DNA from: an uncultured Gammaproteobacteria bacterium
Lineage (GTDB): Bacteria > Pseudomonadota > Gammaproteobacteria > Rariloculales > Rariloculaceae
Assembly: GCA_946887385.1 (NCBI GenBank)
Contig: CAMPKU010000057.1
Span: 1 to 19,247 of the forward strand
DNA: 19,247 nucleotides
Reading direction: 5' to 3'
Positions 7,639-14,770 of this stretch are shown here, piece by piece. The notes beneath the pieces are model-generated. The model saw nothing but the letters and a program-made list of their open reading frames with translations, was not told where the DNA came from and ran no database searches. Position numbers and translations under genes: made by a program. Position 1 is the stretch's first letter, and the number at the start of each line of letters is the position of its first letter.

Positions 7639-7959
7639 CTACTCGAACAACGGCGCCACGTAAAACCGAAAGCCGATCAGCACGACGAACGACCCGACGA
7701 GGAACACGCTCACCGCGAGCGGCACGTAGCCCACCAGCTTCACCCGCTCGATGCCGCGCGCGGCCGCGTAGCGCGTTGTGAATGCACCGAGCGACGCCGC
7801 GATGAACGCGAGCGCCTGCCACGTCAGAAACTCCGCCACAAGCGCGAGACGCGAGGTGGTGCTGCCGTCCGACTCGCTCACTCGCAGCACGACGAACGAC
7901 GCGACGAACAGCACGAGCCACACGGCGGCAAGACCTTGGATCACCGACTTCAACGACAC
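7639..7959 (-). CDS. Small three-helix inner-membrane protein of unknown function
   Basis: This 106-residue protein has three predicted membrane segments at about residues 6-25 ('VIQGLAAVWLVLFVASFVVL'), 38-61 and 75-97. The loops are short, and the basic one between helices 2 and 3 ('TTRYAAARGIERVK') is probably cytoplasmic. I recognise no family. The GTG at 7959 follows CTAGGGGGG with a 4-nt gap; a TTG two codons later is an alternative start. It lies alone between convergent and divergent neighbours, so context gives no functional clue. The hydrophobic pattern and ribosome site make it a real gene rather than a shadow. Confidence 0.75.
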   Translation of the reverse strand: MSLKSVIQGLAAVWLVLFVASFVVLRVSESDGSTTSRLALVAEFLTWQALAFIAASLGAFTTRYAAARGIERVKLVGYVPLAVSVFLVGSFVVLIGFRFYVAPLFE

Positions 7960-7963
7960 GACA

Positions 7964-7972
7964 CCCCCCTAG
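7964..7972 (-). promoter_or_regulatory. Ribosome binding site CTAGGGGGG of the small membrane protein
   Basis: This is the same nine-base sequence and 4-nt spacing as before the receptor gene at 5863. It supports the GTG start at 7959. Confidence 0.55.
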
Positions 7973-8028
7973 CCCGCCGCGCTGTCGTCGACACGACTAG
8001 CGTCGGCGCGCAAGCCATGTGCCATTAT

Positions 8029-8032
8029 GGAG
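8029..8032 (+). promoter_or_regulatory. Ribosome binding site GGAG deciding the start of the TIGR01777 gene
   Basis: GGAG (8029-8032) lies 6 nt before the ATG at 8039. It overlaps the alternative in-frame ATG at 8027, which has no such site of its own. The downstream ATG is therefore preferred. Confidence 0.65.
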
Positions 8033-8038
8033 CACGCG

Positions 8039-8992
8039 ATGGCGGACGCACGACAGTCGAAACGCGTGCTCATCACGGGCGCCACGGGCTTCATCGGTCC
8101 GAAGCTTGCGCGCCGTCTGCTCGCGCGCGGCGATCGGGTGCTCGTTCACGCACGCGATCCGGCCAAGGCCCGGCGGCTGCTCGGCCCCGAAGCCGACGTC
8201 GTCTCCGATCCTGCGCACGTGCCGAGCACCGCGGGCATCGACGCGATCGTGAATCTTGCCGGCGAGTCCATCGCGGGCGGGCTCTGGACGCGCCGGCGCC
8301 GCGAGCGGCTGATCGGCAGCCGGCTCGCCGTGACGGGCGCGCTTCTCGAGCTTGTCGCCCGGCTCAACGCGAAGCCAACGACTTGGATCAACGCATCCGC
8401 GATCGGCTACTACGGCCCCCGCGACGGCGACGAGCCGCTCGACGAGACGACGAGCGCCGGCAAGGGCTTTCAAGCGGAGCTCTGCCGGCGCTGGGAAGAA
8501 GCGGCGCTCGAGGCCGGCACACACGGCGTGCACGTGGCCATACTGCGCTTCGGTGTCGTGCTCGGCGGCGATGGCGGGTTCCTGCCGGCGATGGCGCGGC
8601 CCGTGCGGTTGTTCGCGGGAACGGTGCTGGGCACGGGCCGGCAATGGTTCTCGTGGGTGCACGTGGACGACCTGCTCGACCTACTGCTGTTCGCAATCGA
8701 TCGCGAAAGGCTGACCGGACCGTTCAACGCGACCGCGCCGAGCCCGGTGCGCCACGCCGAGCTCATGGCCGCGATCGCGGCCTCGCTGCACCGGCCGTTA
8801 TGGCCCCTCAAGATTCCGGCGCCGTTGCTGCGCACCGGTTTAGGCGAGATGGCGGAGCTATTCGTGGACGGTCAGCGCGTGATCCCCGTGCGACTGCAGG
8901 CGCTGAAGTTCCGGTTTCGTTATCCGACCATCGACGCCGCCCTCAGGCAAGCGCTTGCACCGTCGGCGGCGCGGGTCAGCGGCGCGTCGTGA
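8039..8992 (+). CDS. TIGR01777-family NAD(P)-binding epimerase-like protein
   Basis: The 317-residue protein (from ATG 8039) is an extended short-chain dehydrogenase of the TIGR01777/YfcH type. The Rossmann motif GATGFIG is at residues 14-20. 'VNLAGESIAGGLWT' and 'SAIGYYGPRDG' are the family's second and third signatures. The C-terminal DUF1731 domain ends with 'LGEMAELFVDGQRVIP' and 'FRYPTIDAALRQAL'. The substrate of the family is unknown; it is often called a sugar-nucleotide epimerase by fold alone. Length is as usual for the family. It is cytoplasmic with no signal peptide. Its last 17 bp overlap the 3' end of the convergent glycine-zipper gene. Family call firm, function open. Confidence 0.93.
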   Translation: MADARQSKRVLITGATGFIGPKLARRLLARGDRVLVHARDPAKARRLLGPEADVVSDPAHVPSTAGIDAIVNLAGESIAGGLWTRRRRERLIGSRLAVTGALLELVARLNAKPTTWINASAIGYYGPRDGDEPLDETTSAGKGFQAELCRRWEEAALEAGTHGVHVAILRFGVVLGGDGGFLPAMARPVRLFAGTVLGTGRQWFSWVHVDDLLDLLLFAIDRERLTGPFNATAPSPVRHAELMAAIAASLHRPLWPLKIPAPLLRTGLGEMAELFVDGQRVIPVRLQALKFRFRYPTIDAALRQALAPSAARVSGAS

Positions 8993-9485
8993 GCGTCGCA
9001 GCCGTGGGCAACGAGACCGAGTAGCCGCGCCCTTCGAGACACGCGGTGAGCGCGCGCAAGTAATCGCTGGGCGCTTCTTCTCCGCTGGCTGGGTCGCGCC
9101 GTTGCCCGCTGGCAGTGGCAGCACCGATGGCCGCACCCGCCGCGGCCCCCGCGAGTACCCGATCGTTCGAGTGGCGCCGCCGGCCGTTGTTGAAAATGCT
9201 GCCGATCACGCCGCCGATGGCGGCACCCACGATCGCCCGATCGACGCGTTCACGGCGGAGCTCGCGGTCGCCGCCGCTCGGCTCCGGGTCTGCGGGCACC
9301 GCGGTGGGCGCGTCACCCGTCTGCTCCACGGCCCAGTTGTGGCACTCGTAGCGATCGCGCCGCGTTTGCTCGAGCGACTGGCCGCGCTGACCTTGGACTT
9401 CGAGCGCCCGCAAGTCTTCGGCGGCAGCCGCCACCAGCGTCAACGACGACAGCGCCGCGGCCGCGACGAGCCTACTTGACCACAT
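8976..9485 (-). CDS. Exported glycine-zipper protein with split Cys domain
   Basis: The 169-residue protein has a signal peptide (residues 1-22, ending 'TLVAAAA'). Next comes 'RDRYECHNWAVEQTG', a linker, a glycine-zipper hairpin ('AIVGAAIGGVIGSIF' and 'VLAGAAAGAAIGAATASG'), and at the end 'YLRALTACLEGRGYSV'. The RYxCHxWA and ACxEGR parts also occur in the gene just upstream, where they are nearly adjacent, so here the zipper is inserted between them. Glycine zippers usually pack as membrane-associated helices. The ATG at 9485 has GGAGGG 8 nt upstream, and the start overlaps the preceding gene by 14 nt; longer in-frame starts would read through that gene and lack a signal peptide. An envelope role is likely, details unknown. 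Confidence 0.85.
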   Translation of the reverse strand: MWSSRLVAAAALSSLTLVAAAAEDLRALEVQGQRGQSLEQTRRDRYECHNWAVEQTGDAPTAVPADPEPSGGDRELRRERVDRAIVGAAIGGVIGSIFNNGRRRHSNDRVLAGAAAGAAIGAATASGQRRDPASGEEAPSDYLRALTACLEGRGYSVSLPTAATLTTRR

Positions 9486-9897
9486 AGTCGCGACCCTCCA
9501 TGCACGCCGAGAACGCCCGCGTGTAGCTCTCGGCTTCATCGCGGCTGCCGGTGCCGAGTGTGGGGTCGTGCCCCGACTGATCGGCCGCCCACACGTGGCA
9601 CTGATAGCGATCCTCGGCCGTTTGCGCATCGCTCTGGCCAGCCGCGGGATACACATAGAGCTTCAGCGTGCGTTGCTCGCGGCGCTCCGTGGTGCGCACG
9701 CGTCGCGCGGGATAGCGCTGGCCCACGTGGATGCCCACGCCGAGCCGCGGCCCGTACCACGGCGAATAGAAAGAGTATGGGTAGAACCCGTAGCCGATAC
9801 CGACGTACGGCCCATGAAAGTGCCAATGGCTCGCCTCGGCCGGCGGCGTCACCCACAACGCCGCCGCGCCGAGGACTGCTAGAAACAGCGCACGCAT
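9472..9897 (-). CDS. Small exported DUF6515-like protein
   Basis: The 141-residue protein has a signal peptide (residues 1-23, ending 'PPAEAS'). A His/Tyr/Gly-rich segment follows ('HWHFHGPYVGIGYGFYPY'), then a basic linker and a C-terminal domain with 'LYVYPAAGQSDAQTAEDRYQ', 'CHVWAADQSGHDPT' and 'YTRAFSACMEGRDYVVK'. The 'VYPxxGQS...DRYxCHxWAxxQ' pattern is one I associate with DUF6515/glycine-zipper family proteins of proteobacteria. The two Cys (in CHVWA and ACMEG) could form a disulfide after export. GGAG at 9904-9907 lies 6 nt before the ATG. It is the first gene of a two-gene unit, and its end overlaps the start of the glycine-zipper gene. Biochemical role unknown. Confidence 0.85.
   Translation of the reverse strand: MRALFLAVLGAAALWVTPPAEASHWHFHGPYVGIGYGFYPYSFYSPWYGPRLGVGIHVGQRYPARRVRTTERREQRTLKLYVYPAAGQSDAQTAEDRYQCHVWAADQSGHDPTLGTGSRDEAESYTRAFSACMEGRDYVVK
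9494..9499 (-). promoter_or_regulatory. Ribosome binding site GGAGGG of the glycine-zipper gene, inside the upstream gene
   Basis: On the minus strand GGAGGG lies 8 nt before the ATG at 9485. It is made from the codons for the conserved 'MEGR' of the upstream protein, so one sequence serves both a protein motif and translation initiation. It indicates translational coupling. Confidence 0.7.
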
Positions 9898-10071
9898 AAC
9901 CGACTCCGTTCACTCCGGGCGCAACCCGCCTTGCTACCGACGCTAGCCCCGCATTCCTGAACGCCCGCTGAAGACAGGCGCGTTCGCTTGACCGCGTCGC
10001 GAGGCGCCGCCGAAAATTCCAAGCATCATGCGAGCCTGCGATTTCTCCCGTCCACGCGCGGCGCGCGCTGG

Positions 10072-10947
10072 GTGAGCCCGCTACACGGCGGCTGTCTCTG
10101 CGGCGCGGTGCGGTTCTCGATCGCGCCGCCGTATCAGTGGTTCTCGCACTGCCACTGCTCGATGTGCCGCAAGCACCACGGCACTTTGTTCAGCACGGGG
10201 CTCGGCGTCGCTCGCGAGTCCTTTCACTGGCTCGAAGGCGAAGAGTGGATCGTTCACTACCGCGCGACGGCCGCGTTCGAGCGCCCTTTTTGCCGCCGGT
10301 GCGGATCCACAGTGCCCGCGGTTTCACAGGACGAACGCTACTGGAACGTTCCGGCCGGCCTTTTGGACGGCGATCCGGGCGCGCGGCCGCGCACGCACAT
10401 CTTCGCCGCGTCGCGCTCGCCGCTCACGGAGCTCAACGACGAGCTGCCGCGTCACGACGCCTACCCGCCGGCACTCGAGTGGCCGGCGACCGCGGCGCGC
10501 GTTGCAGATCGTGCGGCTGCGATCGGCGGCAGTTGCCTCTGCGGGGCCGTCACGTTTGCGGCCCAAGCCTCACCGCAACGCTTGGTGAATTGCTACTGCT
10601 CGCTGTGCCGCCGCAGCCGCGCCGCCGCGTTCGGCAGCACGCTGCTCGTGCCGGCCGACAGCTTCGGCATCGAAAGCGGCGTGGAACGCCTCGTGAGGTA
10701 CGTCCTACCGGCGCCGCGCCGCTACGCGACGGATTTCTGCGGCGAGTGCGGCAGCCTGGCGCCGAGCGCGATGCCGAGCTCGCCGCTGGCATTGCTGCCG
10801 GCCGGCGCAATCGATACGCCGCTGGCGCCGCTGCCCACAGTGCACCTATACGTGCGATCGAAGGCGCCCTGGTACGAGATCACGGCCGCAGGCGCTCGGT
10901 TCGACGAGCTGCCGCCTCCCGACGAGCTCAGGGCGCTGCTTCAGTAG
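10072..10947 (+). CDS. Tandem GFA/CENP-V-domain zinc protein
   Basis: The 291-residue protein holds two full GFA-type domains (the glutathione-dependent formaldehyde-activating enzyme fold). Each has seven Cys zinc ligands. Domain 1 has C8/C10 ('HGGCLCGAV'), C27/C29/C32 ('HCHCSMCRK') and C74/C77 ('CRRCGS'). Domain 2 has C155/C157 ('GGSCLCGAV'), C174/C176/C179 ('NCYCSLCRR') and C223/C226 ('CGECGS'). Most members carry a single domain of about 120-190 residues, so this is an internal duplication or fusion. The true reaction of most members is unknown, and formaldehyde activity is doubtful even for the namesake. The start is uncertain: GTG 10072 places the first motif at the N-terminus but lacks a clear ribosome site; a TTG at 9988 would add 28 residues. 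The 3' end overlaps the convergent gene by 20 bp. Confidence 0.88.
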   Translation: MSPLHGGCLCGAVRFSIAPPYQWFSHCHCSMCRKHHGTLFSTGLGVARESFHWLEGEEWIVHYRATAAFERPFCRRCGSTVPAVSQDERYWNVPAGLLDGDPGARPRTHIFAASRSPLTELNDELPRHDAYPPALEWPATAARVADRAAAIGGSCLCGAVTFAAQASPQRLVNCYCSLCRRSRAAAFGSTLLVPADSFGIESGVERLVRYVLPAPRRYATDFCGECGSLAPSAMPSSPLALLPAGAIDTPLAPLPTVHLYVRSKAPWYEITAAGARFDELPPPDELRALLQ

Positions 10948-11740
10948 CCGGCGCTTCTTGGAGCAGCCGCTCGAAGCGCAGCAAGTCCTCGTTGCTTTCG
11001 ATGCATTCGTACTCGCGCAGCCGCTCGTTCGGCCGCAGACGGAAGGTTTCCCGAAGCGTCCACGGCCTCGTGAGCACGTTCGGGTCCTCCATCGTGACCT
11101 CGTAGCGAATCGTGTCGTGCGAGTCGCGCGTGTAGCGCTCGGTCACGCGCAGGTCTTCCGTGTGGATGGTGCCGACGCCGGTGAGCCAGGTCTTGTCGTT
11201 GAACGATGTGACGTCGACGACGAGCGTGTCGCCCTCCCAGCGGCCGACCGACTCGCCCAAGTACGACGGCTCCGCGTCCTCGGGCGGCGGGCGGCCGTCC
11301 GTCGGGATGATGCGGAACGCGTGATGGATCTCGTACAGCATGATCACGCGATCGGGCAACTGCACCATCTCAAACGGCAACGGGCGAAAGTTGATGCGCG
11401 GCACCCCCGTGAGCAGGCAGCGAGCCATCGGATCGTCGATGCCGCGGCGCTCGAGGAATCGTTGCCGCTGCGCTTCCGCTTCGGGCTTGAAGGGCGGCGG
11501 CTCGCCGCTGTTGCCCGGCGGACGGCCCGCGGCGGCGTCGGCGGCACGCGCGGCCCGAAACGCCTCCTCGCCTTCGAACAGCAAGATCGCGCCTGTCGCC
11601 ACCCAGATGCCCGTCAAATCGGGCTTGCCGTCCGCGGTACGCGGCGCGGGGCGTTCGGCGCTTGGCGTCTGCGCCGTCGACGGTGCGGCGGCCAACCATG
11701 CGGCGGCGGCGCAGGCTAACCAGGCAGTTTTGTGCGCCAT
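10928..11740 (-). CDS. Exported protein of the 'PDLTGIW' type, unknown function
   Basis: The 270-residue protein has a signal peptide (residues 1-23, ending 'APSTAQ'). Conserved-looking segments follow: 'ADGKPDLTGIW' near the mature start, 'RCLLTGVPRINF', 'RVIMLYEIHHAFRIIPTDGR', 'GRWEGDTLVVDVTSFNDKTW' and 'DDTIRYEVT'-like strands. I recognise this as a secreted hypothetical family common in Steroidobacter-like and acidobacterial genomes, often beside DUF6152 genes. Its function is not known to me. The ATG at 11740 is chosen because it gives the signal peptide and lies only 2 bp after the DUF6152 stop; the frame is open much further upstream, but only as an Arg-rich antisense-like text. Translation is probably coupled to DUF6152. 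The acidic tail ends 'EAPATEAAP'. Confidence 0.85.
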   Translation of the reverse strand: MAHKTAWLACAAAAWLAAAPSTAQTPSAERPAPRTADGKPDLTGIWVATGAILLFEGEEAFRAARAADAAAGRPPGNSGEPPPFKPEAEAQRQRFLERRGIDDPMARCLLTGVPRINFRPLPFEMVQLPDRVIMLYEIHHAFRIIPTDGRPPPEDAEPSYLGESVGRWEGDTLVVDVTSFNDKTWLTGVGTIHTEDLRVTERYTRDSHDTIRYEVTMEDPNVLTRPWTLRETFRLRPNERLREYECIESNEDLLRFERLLQEAPATEAAP

Positions 11741-11742
11741 GC

Positions 11743-12144
11743 TCAGCGCCCGCCGGTGCCGGCCGGCGGCCCGGCCGCGAGCTTGCGGCCATCGGCAAGC
11801 GTGACCCAACGCGCCGCGCCCAAATTCGGCTCGGTGCGGGCGGCCCAGCCCTCCACCGTTATCATCGCGCCGGGCATCAGCGTCTCGTCGCGCCGCCATC
11901 CCTGGCGCACGAGCATGTTCGGTGGGTAGCCTTCGAAGCGCCAACGCGTGACGGCACCGGCGTCGTCCTTCACGTCCACCGAGAAGTGAAAGTGCGGGTT
12001 CGTCCACTCGATACCGGCCACTTCGCCCGTCAACGTGACGGCCTTGTCGCCGTCGAAGACCGCCGCGAAGGAATGGTGGGCGGCGGCCAGCCGCACGCCG
12101 CCGACGCCGGCGACAATCGTGAGTAAAAGTGCGAGGCGACGCAT
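11743..12144 (-). CDS. DUF6152-family exported protein
   Basis: The 133-residue protein has a signal peptide ending 'GVRLAAA', followed directly by 'HHSFAAVFDGDKAVTLTG'. Next come 'VAGIEWTNPHFHFSVDV' and, later, 'GAMITVEGWAAR'. The HHSFAA start plus WTNPH motif is the DUF6152 hallmark. The fold is probably a small OB-like beta barrel in the periplasm, and the conserved His/Asn could bind metal or ligand (inference). AAGGAG (12151-12156) sits 6 nt before the ATG, and a probable promoter lies 26-56 bp upstream. It is the first gene of a two-gene unit with the PDLTGIW protein (2-bp gap). The GMC oxidoreductase gene ends 95 bp upstream on the same strand, so partial co-transcription is possible. 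Confidence 0.88.
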   Translation of the reverse strand: MRRLALLLTIVAGVGGVRLAAAHHSFAAVFDGDKAVTLTGEVAGIEWTNPHFHFSVDVKDDAGAVTRWRFEGYPPNMLVRQGWRRDETLMPGAMITVEGWAARTEPNLGAARWVTLADGRKLAAGPPAGTGGR

Positions 12145-12170
12145 GGGCCACTCCTTGGGTTATCCCGGAG

Positions 12171-12200
12171 ATTATCGGTGTCGCGCGATCGATACCTCAA
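12171..12200 (-). promoter_or_regulatory. Candidate sigma-70 promoter of the DUF6152 unit
   Basis: On the minus strand a TTGAGG -35 (12200-12195) and a GATAAT -10 (12176-12171) are 18 bp apart. This leaves about 20 nt between the expected start of transcription and the ribosome site at 12156-12151. An 11-bp palindrome GTTATCATAAC lies just upstream, around 12206-12216, and might be an operator. Matches are 4/6 and 5/6, so this is plausible but unproven. Confidence 0.45.
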
Positions 12201-12239
12201 GGAATAGTTATCATAACCCCGCGGCCATACGAGCGTTGC

Positions 12240-13850
12240 TCAGCGCAGATTGCGTCGAATGAAGTCCGCGCCCTGCTCCGCGATCATCACCGTGGGGGCA
12301 TTCGTGTTGCCCGACGTGATGCGGGGCATCACGGACGCGTCGATGACGCGCAACCCCGCTATGCCGCGAACGCGCAAGCGATCATCGACGACGGCGAGCG
12401 CGTCGTTTCCCATCCGGCACGTGCCGACCGGGTGGAAGATCGTGGTGCCGAGGTCACCGGCCGCCTGCTTCAAATCCGCATCGCTCGTCAACGAGGTTCC
12501 CGGCAGCCACTCTTCGGGCGCGAACCGCTGCAGCGCTTTGGCGGCCATGATGCGGCGCGTGAATCTCAAGCCCGCAACGGCGATCTCGAGATCCTCGTGG
12601 GTGGCCAGGTAGTTCGGCGCGATGGCCGGATGCGCCGCCGGATCCGCGCTCTTGATGCGCACGTGGCCGCGGCTCGTGGGTTGCAGATTGCACACGGAAG
12701 GCGTGATCGCATCGAATGCGTGCAGCGGCGCGCCGAACTTGTCGAGCGACAGCGGCTGCACGTGCCATTCGATGTTCGCGGCCTCGCGCCCTTCGTCGCT
12801 GCGCGCGAACGCGCCGAGTTGCGAGGGCGGCATGGTGAGCGGCCCGGTACGGAAGAATGCGTATTCGAGCGCCATTGCCGCCCGCCCGAGCCACGAGCCC
12901 GCGCGCCGATTCAGCGTGCGCGTGTTCTGCACCTTATAGATTGAGCGAATCTGCAAGTGATCGTGAAGATTCGCGCCGACGCCAGGCAGGTCGGCAACCA
13001 CGTCGATGCCGTGCTCGCGCAGTAGCGGCGGCGGGCCAACTCCGGAAAGCTGGAGAATCTGCGGCGAGCCGATCGCGCCCGCGGCGAGCAGCACCTCGCG
13101 GCGCGCCCGCAACGTCTCAGTGCCCGCACCCGAGAACCGCACGACCACGCCGCTGGCGCGCGCGCCGCCGTCGTGCGTATCGATGATCACGCGCTCGACG
13201 TGCGCACCGGTGCGCACGCTCAGGTTCGGCCGCTTCAGCGCGGGGCGCAGAAACGCTTTCGCCGCGCTCCAGCGCACACCGCGCCGCTGATTCATTTGGA
13301 AGTACGCGTTGCCGAAATTGTCGCCGCGGTTGAACTCGGCGATCTTCGGGATCCCGCACTCCTCGGCCGCATCGCGCCACGCGTCCAGGATCTCCCAGCT
13401 CACGCGCCGCTCCTCGACGCGCAGCTCTCCGCCGGCGCCATGGAATTCGTCGGCGCCGTGCGCGTAATCCTCTGAGCGCTTGAACACCGGCAGCACGTCG
13501 TCCCACGACCAGCCGCGCAAGCCTTGTGCCGCCCAGTGGTCGTAGTCCGTTCGCTGGCCGCGCATGTAGATCATGGCGTTGATCGACGAGCAGCCGCCGA
13601 GCACCTTGCCGCGCGCGTAGCCGATGCGGCGGCCGTTCAAGCCCGGATCGCCCTCGGTTACATAGCACCAATCGGTGCGCGGATTACCGATCGTGTAGAG
13701 GTAGCCCACCGGGATGTCGATCCAAAAATAGTCGTCTTTGCCGCCGGCCTCGAGCAGCAGCACGGTCGTGCTCGACTCCGCGGACAGCCGGTTTGCGAGC
13801 ACGCAGCCCGCCGTACCCGCGCCTACGACGATGTAGTCGAACTCTTGCAT
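12240..13850 (-). CDS. GMC-family FAD-dependent alcohol/choline dehydrogenase-like oxidoreductase
   Basis: The 536-residue protein has the ADP-binding motif 'YIVVGAGTAGCVLANRLS' (GAGTAG at residues 10-15). It carries GMC signature 1 'GKVLGGCSSINAMIYMRG', signature 2 'GAIGSPQILQLSGVGP' and, at the C-terminus, 'FHPVGTCRMG' with catalytic His473, and 'SGNTNAPTVMIAE' with the paired Asn near 517. This is the complete catalytic set of the choline dehydrogenase/AlkJ group. It oxidises an alcohol to an aldehyde with FAD, passing electrons to the respiratory chain or oxygen. The substrate cannot be read: there is no betaine gene nearby, so choline is not favoured over alkanols, terpenols or other alcohols. 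Length is normal for the family. There is no signal peptide. The ATG at 13850 has only a weak ribosome site (GAATG). It lies upstream of the DUF6152 unit on the same strand. Confidence 0.93.
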   Translation of the reverse strand: MQEFDYIVVGAGTAGCVLANRLSAESSTTVLLLEAGGKDDYFWIDIPVGYLYTIGNPRTDWCYVTEGDPGLNGRRIGYARGKVLGGCSSINAMIYMRGQRTDYDHWAAQGLRGWSWDDVLPVFKRSEDYAHGADEFHGAGGELRVEERRVSWEILDAWRDAAEECGIPKIAEFNRGDNFGNAYFQMNQRRGVRWSAAKAFLRPALKRPNLSVRTGAHVERVIIDTHDGGARASGVVVRFSGAGTETLRARREVLLAAGAIGSPQILQLSGVGPPPLLREHGIDVVADLPGVGANLHDHLQIRSIYKVQNTRTLNRRAGSWLGRAAMALEYAFFRTGPLTMPPSQLGAFARSDEGREAANIEWHVQPLSLDKFGAPLHAFDAITPSVCNLQPTSRGHVRIKSADPAAHPAIAPNYLATHEDLEIAVAGLRFTRRIMAAKALQRFAPEEWLPGTSLTSDADLKQAAGDLGTTIFHPVGTCRMGNDALAVVDDRLRVRGIAGLRVIDASVMPRITSGNTNAPTVMIAEQGADFIRRNLR

Positions 13851-13974
13851 CGCGGCCGCATTCTAACGGCAAACGCGCCGCTTACCGGCGGCGAGGTAAG
13901 ATCTACATGGAGGCGACGGGTGGACTGGGCGCGCGACATGTTGCCGCAGGCGTAAACCCTGCAAGGAGCGAGTC

Positions 13975-14760
13975 ATGATGCAGCGGAACAAGGATTGGTT
14001 TTGGCCGTGGGTGCTCGGGGCGGCAATACTCGTTGCCGTGGGCGGTCTCGGCCTGTATTTCCTGCGCCAAGAGGCCCCGGAGCCCGAAGCCGTCGTCGAC
14101 GTTCCGCAGCCTGTCGCGAGCGCGCCGGTCACACCGCCGCCGGTCGCCGCTACGCCGCCTGCGCCCGCTCGCGCCATCCCGCTACCGCCGCTCGATGAAA
14201 GCGATCCCGATGTGGCGGGCGGTCTTACCGAGCTTTTCGGTCAAGACGCGGTGATGCAGCACCTGGTGCCCGAGCGCATCGTCCGCAACCTCGTCGTCTC
14301 GATCGACAACGCGCCGCGAGAGCAGCTCGCATTGAATCAGCGCCCGATACTACCGCCCGAGGGCGAGTTCATCACGTCGGGCTCCGACGACGCGATCGTG
14401 CTTTCGCCGGAAAACTACGCGCGCTACGAGCCGTTCGTCGCGCTCGTCGCAAATATCGACGCGAAGACGCTGGTCTCGTTTTATCGCGGACTGCAACCGC
14501 TGTTTCAGCAGGCGTATGAGGATCTCGGCCATCCCGATGCGTCGTTCGACACACGCCTCACGGAGGTCATCGAGCACCTGCTGCAAACGCCGACACCGCG
14601 CGGGCAGATTGCGCTCGTGCAACCCAGCGTGCTGTATCGCTTCGCGGATGAGCGACTCGAGAAGCTATCGGCGGGTCAGAAGCTGCTGATCCGTATGGGC
14701 GTCGACAACGCCACGGTGATCAAAGGCAAGCTTCGCGAGATCCAGGCGGAGCTGTTGTAG
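13975..14760 (+). CDS. DUF3014-domain inner-membrane protein
   Basis: The 261-residue protein has one membrane helix at about residues 9-30 ('FWPWVLGAAILVAVGGLGLY'), then a Pro/Ala-rich linker (about 34-75). A soluble domain ending 'IKGKLREIQAELL' follows, with DUF3014 features such as 'LTELFGQDAVMQHLVPERIV' and 'YRGLQPLFQQAYEDLG'. It should be anchored in the inner membrane with the domain in the periplasm. The family's function is unknown to me. AAGGAG (13963-13968) lies 6 nt before the ATG at 13975; the ATG just after it at 13978 is a lesser alternative. The gene stands alone, divergent from the GMC gene and convergent with the FKBP gene, with only 10 bp between stops. Confidence 0.85.
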   Translation: MMQRNKDWFWPWVLGAAILVAVGGLGLYFLRQEAPEPEAVVDVPQPVASAPVTPPPVAATPPAPARAIPLPPLDESDPDVAGGLTELFGQDAVMQHLVPERIVRNLVVSIDNAPREQLALNQRPILPPEGEFITSGSDDAIVLSPENYARYEPFVALVANIDAKTLVSFYRGLQPLFQQAYEDLGHPDASFDTRLTEVIEHLLQTPTPRGQIALVQPSVLYRFADERLEKLSAGQKLLIRMGVDNATVIKGKLREIQAELL

Positions 14761-14770
14761 CGGCTGCGCG

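Noticed and set aside
11743..12151. N-terminal extension of the PDLTGIW protein through the DUF6152 region
   Set aside because: The extension is Arg-rich antisense-like text in another frame of the DUF6152 gene, and the internal ATG at 11740 gives a clean signal peptide.
12240..13850. Naming the GMC gene betA
   Set aside because: The catalytic set is shared by many GMC dehydrogenases and no betaine genes are nearby.
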